9,523 nt of DNA, from positions 1 to 9,523 of the forward strand of contig RKRO01000372.1 of NCBI GenBank assembly GCA_007571355.1, in the 5' to 3' direction. Shown here in pieces: positions 6,601 through 9,523 of this stretch. The notes under the pieces were generated by a model, which saw only the letters and a program-made list of their open reading frames with translations, was not told where the DNA came from and did no database searches. The stretch comes from Candidatus Poribacteria bacterium. Lineage in GTDB: Bacteria; Poribacteria; WGA-4E; WGA-3G. A program made the translations under genes and the position numbers. The stretch's first letter is position 1; every line of letters begins with the position of its first letter.

Positions 6601-7784
6601 TCGTTCCATGTCTGTCCGCCGTCGTTGCTCATCGCCATTGTGCCACGTCTGCCGACTGCAATCGCACGGTTGGCATCCGTAAACTGAACGTTCTGTAAAT
6701 CGTTGGCTGTCGTGCCGCTTGTCATCTCCCATGTTGCCCCTGCATCTGTCGTATGCAGAATTGTCCCATACCATCCGACTGCCCATGCCTCTGTTGGTGT
6801 CGTAAACTGGATACTTGTCAAATTGTTTTCAGTACCGCTCTCCATCAATTGCCAATTGTCGCCACCGTCTTGTGTCCGTGTGATAAAGCCGACATCCGCC
6901 ACGGCGACTCCATAATTTTCGTCTGTAAAATGGATGCTATTGATCGTATCTCGGACGTGTCCATTAATCAGTGGGATCCGACTGTCTTGGCGTTCCCAAT
7001 TCGCACCGCCAGTCGTCGTATGGAAAATGGATCCGTCGCTGCCAACGATCCAACCTTCATTGTCGCTGATGAAAAACACCTGTTTGTTGTCGTTGATCAT
7101 CCGATCGCGTTCGCCTTCAAAGCGGTTGCTCTGTTCTCGCCACGTTTCACCACCATTCTGGGTATGAAAAATTCTATCGTGCGTACCGACAACCCATCCT
7201 TTTGAATCATCAACAAACCAGACTCCGTTAAGCATAAATTCGCTGACATACTCGAAGCGTTTCCACTCCTTACCGCCGTTTTTAGTATAGATAACATCCG
7301 AGTCTTCGCCAACGATCCAACCCTCTTTTGAGTTCGCAAAAAAGACATCAAGGAGCATCGCGGAGCTGCCACTCTTTTGCAGGGACCAGTGTCTACCGCC
7401 ATCATCAGTTGCTGCAATTAGCCCTTCATCGCCGACTGCCCACCCGTAGTGCGCGTTCGTAAAATAAACCGCTTTGAAATCTAACGAGGCATCAGGCATG
7501 CGAAATCCAGGGCTTGTTGTATCGACTTCCTGTTGTTTCCATGTCTTTCCACCATCTGCCGTATGAATTATCAGACCGCCCTCTCCGACAATCCATCCCT
7601 GTTTGTGGTTGACAAAGTGGAGATCTGTGAAATGTGTCTCCCAATCCGCTTTGCGTGTTGCCTCCATCTTAACACAGCCGTTAAAAAGGAACAGGACACC
7701 GAGCAAAAACGCGATAACAAGACTCCTAACAGCGAGTATCGGCTTAAAAAATACGCCACAATTCAGATTCCGTACAAACTTCAT
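3672..7784 (-). CDS. Giant predicted lipoprotein of ~28 Asp-box beta-propeller blades (Ycf48/BNR-like)
   Basis: This 1370-residue protein has a signal peptide (basic start, hydrophobic stretch at about residues 22-34) ending in FNGC, with Cys37 as the likely lipidated residue, so it should sit on the outside of a membrane. The rest is a chain of about 28 blades of the form xxFxDxxxGWAVGxxGxIxxTxDGGxTW. About 26 carry the Asp box (T-x-D-x-G-x-x-W). Such repeats build propellers in sialidases, sortilin-type receptors and the photosystem II assembly factor Ycf48. This protein is about four times Ycf48 length, and no sialidase catalytic residues are evident, so a binding or scaffold role is more likely. 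Blades 14 and 28 lack the Asp box. An acidic linker (about 635-674) follows blade 14. After it ADWETHFTDLHFV (residue 46 on) recurs as AAWRTNFSDTHFV (675 on), indicating an internal duplication. A second linker (about 925-1031) is acidic, then proline- and arginine/glycine-rich. The ATG at 7784 is chosen for its ribosome site; a frame reaching to 7844 adds 20 residues that spoil the signal peptide. Confidence 0.88.
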   Translation of the reverse strand: MKFVRNLNCGVFFKPILAVRSLVIAFLLGVLFLFNGCVKMEATRKADWETHFTDLHFVNHKQGWIVGEGGLIIHTADGGKTWKQQEVDTTSPGFRMPDASLDFKAVYFTNAHYGWAVGDEGLIAATDDGGRHWSLQKSGSSAMLLDVFFANSKEGWIVGEDSDVIYTKNGGKEWKRFEYVSEFMLNGVWFVDDSKGWVVGTHDRIFHTQNGGETWREQSNRFEGERDRMINDNKQVFFISDNEGWIVGSDGSIFHTTTGGANWERQDSRIPLINGHVRDTINSIHFTDENYGVAVADVGFITRTQDGGDNWQLMESGTENNLTSIQFTTPTEAWAVGWYGTILHTTDAGATWEMTSGTTANDLQNVQFTDANRAIAVGRRGTMAMSNDGGQTWNEIETDIWDGIWNIYFATDKHGWAVGDRGLIVHTNDGGASWERQRGPSSFTLRAVHFVSPEVGWIVGDLGSIIHTIDGGKTWLPQTATGDFLSLMLKGVFFLDEKRGWAIGWPGVCLATEDGGLTWKQQTTGTFNELYGVYFADENTGWIVGQFGEILHTKDGGQKWNFQRSGTQENLNKLYFADAQHGLIVGDNGVMLTTINGGKKWEMQESGTENDLYGLALSPDGVVAVGKGGIAMRYSIEEAQLPAKLPPVAEEPETVAEVEVEIEPVVYHWDIIRQAAWRTNFSDTHFVDTENGWAVGSDGVIARTSDGGQTWFPQHSGVSENLREVEFIDAKHGRVLGSGVLLQTEDGGETWKPILQATQQNLPRVSTMHFLNANEGWLGATIGQILHTTDGGKTWKIQKTGTTMANITDIHFINSQVGWAVTPQRRDGGFILHTVDGGNYWKIQAKTNQPGVAVHFADENNGWVVLGNGNSLLTADGGETWKLRTTSEATRGLQRITFRSNASAWGLGGGGAYITEDQGATWKSIPVHTGTNTEDNLFAMFGMEQSDLEFSEEPEAEMGEETEEVTEGPTLQYDQTPEEIQNRVRSQRQRPGRLAPEGELPADAERANRPQPRQQQPPPPPSESGRRRRGGGRGIASVYFLDAEHAWAVGSAGSIYRTTDGGETWERQLGEQQPNNFREVLFYDDKNGWIAGDSGVLWETQDGGQTWETIPSRTRQRLIGVHFASLEPKWGWAMQSDGTVLYTTDGDTWTAGDTPERPPFMDGDPPGNFSLNDVAFGKFSEGWAVGQFGDIIHNKDGGPTWTPQRTTANDRLLSVDMKFAPLGWAVGQGGVVQRTINGGEYWKMHETNVTYDLNAVSFITKRKGWAAGESGIVLRTTDGGFTWQPKLTGIPKDLNGVVALSEQEVYAVGNEGTIVRSTDGGETWEQEHTDIDNNLYVITRSKDGKTLWVVGQWGVVLRRKLETQEKLSMR

Positions 7785-7789
7785 TTTTA

Positions 7790-7794
7790 CCTCC
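7790..7794 (-). promoter_or_regulatory. Ribosome binding site that fixes the start of the giant lipoprotein
   Basis: GGAGG followed by TAAAA and the ATG at 7784 gives ideal spacing. It places the lysine/arginine-rich start of the signal peptide at the N-terminus and rules against the longer frame beginning at 7844. Confidence 0.8.
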
Positions 7795-7904
7795 GGTCGT
7801 TGTTGTCTTTTGAAAGCCGAGAAGGTGGTTGGGGCTTTAGACACATGCGTAATGAGACCTTCTCCGCGAGATGTTCTATTTAAGTTGGAGCTTACGTAAC
7901 TGCC

Positions 7905-7920
7905 AGCAAATTCCGTGCCA
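7905..7920 (-). promoter_or_regulatory. Sigma-54 (RpoN) -24/-12 promoter
   Basis: The minus strand reads TGGCACGGAATTTGCT, which fits the sigma-54 consensus TGGCACG-N4-TTGCW at every defined position, with invariant GG and GC at the right separation. It faces the giant lipoprotein gene. Transcription would begin near 7893, leaving a leader of about 110 bases. Sigma-54 promoters need an enhancer-binding activator; candidate sites lie upstream at 7960-8004. The activator itself is not in this window. This is a motif match only. Confidence 0.65.
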
Positions 7921-7959
7921 CCCTATTCGTGGATTTTGGCAAAATGTATGGCAAAAATC

Positions 7960-8004
7960 GCACAAAATTGGGCATACACCATACGCAATTGCACAAAATC
8001 GGGC
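7960..8004 (-). promoter_or_regulatory. Paired direct repeats, candidate activator sites
   Basis: GCCCGATTTTGTGC (8004-7991) and GCCCAATTTTGTGC (7973-7960) differ at one base and start 31 bp apart, close to three helical turns, so they face the same side of the DNA. They lie about 67-111 bases before the predicted sigma-54 start site, where enhancer-binding activators usually bind. The surrounding sequence is AT-rich and repetitive (ATTTTGCC variants), so chance cannot be excluded. Confidence 0.4.
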
Positions 8005-8064
8005 AAATTTTGATAACAGAACGCCAAATATTTAGACAAATACACTCGATGGTTTGTTCATGTT

Positions 8065-8958
8065 TTAATAAGGACTGCTTTCACCCAAAAGACCAGAACG
8101 CGCCACAGCAATACCGATTGCAATAAGAACGGGCAACGCAATAACTGCTACCTGAACAAAAGCGGAACGCCTTGCACCGAGCCTCTGAATTGCTTCTATC
8201 CGACCAACGGGGGCTAAGAATAACGCCATTGCTAACAGAATAGCGCTCGCCGCTGGGACTTCTTCGTAGAAGTACCCGTTCAGCCAGATACCTGCCAACG
8301 CAAGTGTTATAACTGCGGATGTACCAATGGGAAACATCTGTACTTTGTCCTCAGGTGGTAGAAACAGCGCGATAATCCAGATCGCTGCAAAAAGTGCCAC
8401 GAGAACACCCGCGTGCTGTGCTAAGCGGAGACTGCCGGAGACTGCAAGGATGAGCGCAGTGCCACCTGAGAGTCCAAAATAAACAAACGGACACCAGCCC
8501 CTCGATGGCAATAGGGTAAAACTCCCTTGGACTATGTGCCAAAAGACAAAGATCACACCAGCGAGACATACCCACCAGATGATGCCTTCAAGCTGCCCCC
8601 AACTATACTTAAACATTGAATTCAGTAGCAGTCGCGGTGCAACAATGGATACGCCTCCTTGAACAATCAAGCGTCCCAATGGCGAGAGCTGCCAAAAAGC
8701 ACCCAAGATGAGCCCAATGAAAGCGAGAGAGCAGAGCCAATGCACGCCTTCTTGTGGTGGAAACGGTGGTAAACCTTCTAAACCGATGTATCCGACGATG
8801 TAACTGGTGCTCAGCGCGATAGCAACGAGCCATCCAGAAAACAAACCGTTCCGTCCCTCGAGCTGCTCGCGTGCTCTTTTAGAGGCGAGAACAAATATCC
8901 CGCCCCCAACGATGGCTGGTAGAAGTAAACCGAAAACAAGTTGTTTGAATATTAACAT
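8065..8958 (-). CDS. Polytopic membrane protein of unknown function
   Basis: This is a 297-residue integral membrane protein with about 9-10 hydrophobic segments spread over its whole length, from LIFKQLVFGLLLPAIVGGGI at the N-terminus to AFVQVAVIALPVLIAIGIAV near the C-terminus. The loops are short, one contains a small basic patch (SKRAREQLEGR), and no soluble domain is present. I recognise no family motif, and no transporter or enzyme signature stands out. I prefer the ATG at 8958 because the first membrane segment then starts at once. A TTG at 9030 would add 24 residues of unrelated character, but neither start has a strong ribosome site. It lies 122 bases after a YceI gene and before the sigma-54-controlled lipoprotein gene. 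A shared function with either is not shown. Confidence 0.75.
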   Translation of the reverse strand: MLIFKQLVFGLLLPAIVGGGIFVLASKRAREQLEGRNGLFSGWLVAIALSTSYIVGYIGLEGLPPFPPQEGVHWLCSLAFIGLILGAFWQLSPLGRLIVQGGVSIVAPRLLLNSMFKYSWGQLEGIIWWVCLAGVIFVFWHIVQGSFTLLPSRGWCPFVYFGLSGGTALILAVSGSLRLAQHAGVLVALFAAIWIIALFLPPEDKVQMFPIGTSAVITLALAGIWLNGYFYEEVPAASAILLAMALFLAPVGRIEAIQRLGARRSAFVQVAVIALPVLIAIGIAVARSGLLGESSPY

Positions 8959-9037
8959 CGCCGGTACCGTTGTTAGTGAGGTGTTTTGCCTGGGTGTTTC
9001 TGCGAATTTCCCGTTAGGTAACCTCACCAATGAAAGT

Positions 9038-9075
9038 TGTTTCAGAACAGGTGCACCCGTAGTGCATCAGAAACA
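9038..9075 (-). other. Interrupted hairpin after the YceI gene
   Basis: TGTTTC (9038-9043) pairs with GAAACA (9070-9075), and inside it TGCAC (9052-9056) pairs with GTGCA (9062-9066) around a 5-base loop. It begins six bases past the YceI stop. There is no T-tract, so it might stabilise or help end the transcript, but evidence for a terminator is weak. Confidence 0.3.
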
Positions 9076-9080
9076 CGCGC

Positions 9081-9523
9081 CTATGTGTGTTTTGCTTCAA
9101 TACTAACGATAAGGCGGATGTCGTCACCAACAGGACCGATGCCATAAGTCATGCCGAACTCGCTCCGCTTAATCTCGAAAATGCTCTCAAATCCGATGAG
9201 AGATTCGCCATCTCTCCCTGTCGCGCGCCCCGTAATTTCAACATCCACTGTGATCGATTTTTTCACGCCATGTAATTCGAGATCGCCTGTAACCTCTAAC
9301 ACATCTTCCTCGCCTTCCTTCGGGCTGACTTTTGTACTTTTGAAGGTAATCACGGGAAACTGCTTTGCACTGAAGAAGTCGGAGTTTCTGAGATGTTGAT
9401 CGCGTTTTTCGTTGCCAGTATCAATGCTTGCAGCCTTCACTTCAAATTCCACTGTGCTTTTAGATGCATCGGTTTCATCCATCGTGATTGCGCCGGTGAA
9501 TTCGTTGAATCTGCCGTAATTGT
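9081..9523 (-). CDS. YceI-family protein, 5' end beyond the window
   Basis: This encodes a YceI-like protein, a lipocalin-like beta-barrel usually secreted to the periplasm; structures of the family show a bound isoprenoid-like lipid. The 147 codons present run from NYGRFNEFTGAITMDE through VKAASIDTGNEKRDQHLR, DFFSAKQFPVITFKSTKV and VTGDLELHGVKKSITVDV to a C-terminal KRSEFGM and VGDDIRLIVSIEAKHT. These are the family's hallmark segments in order. The frame is open through base 9523, so the signal peptide and roughly the first quarter are missing. An internal ATG at 9482 is not the real start, because family-conserved residues precede it. It lies upstream of the membrane protein gene on the same strand. 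Confidence 0.92.
   Translation of the reverse strand, partial: NYGRFNEFTGAITMDETDASKSTVEFEVKAASIDTGNEKRDQHLRNSDFFSAKQFPVITFKSTKVSPKEGEEDVLEVTGDLELHGVKKSITVDVEITGRATGRDGESLIGFESIFEIKRSEFGMTYGIGPVGDDIRLIVSIEAKHT

Noticed and set aside
4050..7205. Many plus-strand and alternate-frame ORFs of 60-214 codons opposite the giant gene
   Set aside because: They are shadows of the repetitive blade-coding sequence. They have repeated low-quality composition, no ribosome sites and no recognisable motifs, while the minus-strand frame has consistent propeller repeats throughout.
3672..7784. Regularly spaced DNA repeats that could suggest a CRISPR or satellite array
   Set aside because: The ~130-bp periodicity comes from protein blades (GWAVG...TxDGGxxW codons). 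Nucleotide copies are degenerate and the frame is open throughout.
3672..7784. Sialidase function for the Asp-box protein
   Set aside because: Asp boxes are structural. The arginine triad and other catalytic residues are not evident, and the number of blades far exceeds a sialidase domain.
7929..8126. A 65-codon plus-strand ORF across the gap before the giant gene
   Set aside because: It covers the AT-rich direct repeats and runs into the antisense of the membrane protein gene. It has no ribosome site or protein-like pattern.
9000..9030. TTG-started extension of the membrane protein
   Set aside because: The extra 24 residues are polar, have no ribosome site and delay the first membrane segment; I kept the ATG at 8958, though with moderate certainty.

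Overview
All supported genes lie on the minus strand, so the window reads from right to left. It looks like chromosomal DNA of a Gram-negative-type bacterium of middling GC content. Supporting signs are a lipoprotein signal on a giant extracytoplasmic beta-propeller, a YceI protein and a consensus sigma-54 promoter. Paralogous Uma2 genes, very long Asp-box (Ycf48-like) propellers and a GC-rich intergenic hairpin recall uncultured lineages such as Candidatus Poribacteria, but that placement is recollection, not something the window proves.

Right part (about 7785-9523): a YceI-family gene cut by the window edge, then an unrecognised protein with 9-10 membrane segments. A 280-base gap follows. 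It contains a perfect sigma-54 -24/-12 element (7905-7920), and upstream of it two near-identical 14-base direct repeats 31 bp apart that could be activator sites.

Centre (3672-7784): one 1370-residue predicted lipoprotein made of about 28 propeller blades. It reads as an internal duplication of a 14-blade unit, with a proline- and arginine-rich linker inside the second half. A Uma2-type nuclease gene starts 13 bases after its stop.

Left part (1-3658): a DNA-modification island with a visible history. It holds two Uma2 genes (about 72% identical by eye), a beta-class amino-methyltransferase, a 42-codon mini-ORF and a C5-cytosine methyltransferase. No restriction endonuclease is recognisable. 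Between the two Uma2 genes lies a fossil of the first ~40 codons of the C5 methyltransferase. Its upstream side matches the promoter region of the amino-methyltransferase, joined at a 12-base repeat. The simplest reading is that a Uma2 / amino-methyltransferase / C5-methyltransferase unit was duplicated in tandem, and one copy then lost its methyltransferases. A sigma-70-like promoter and weak terminators frame the surviving unit.

The first 92 bases form a perfect 42-bp inverted repeat inside the C5 methyltransferase frame, flush with the window edge. This is most likely a fold-back or assembly artefact, so the true 3' end of that gene is not seen.
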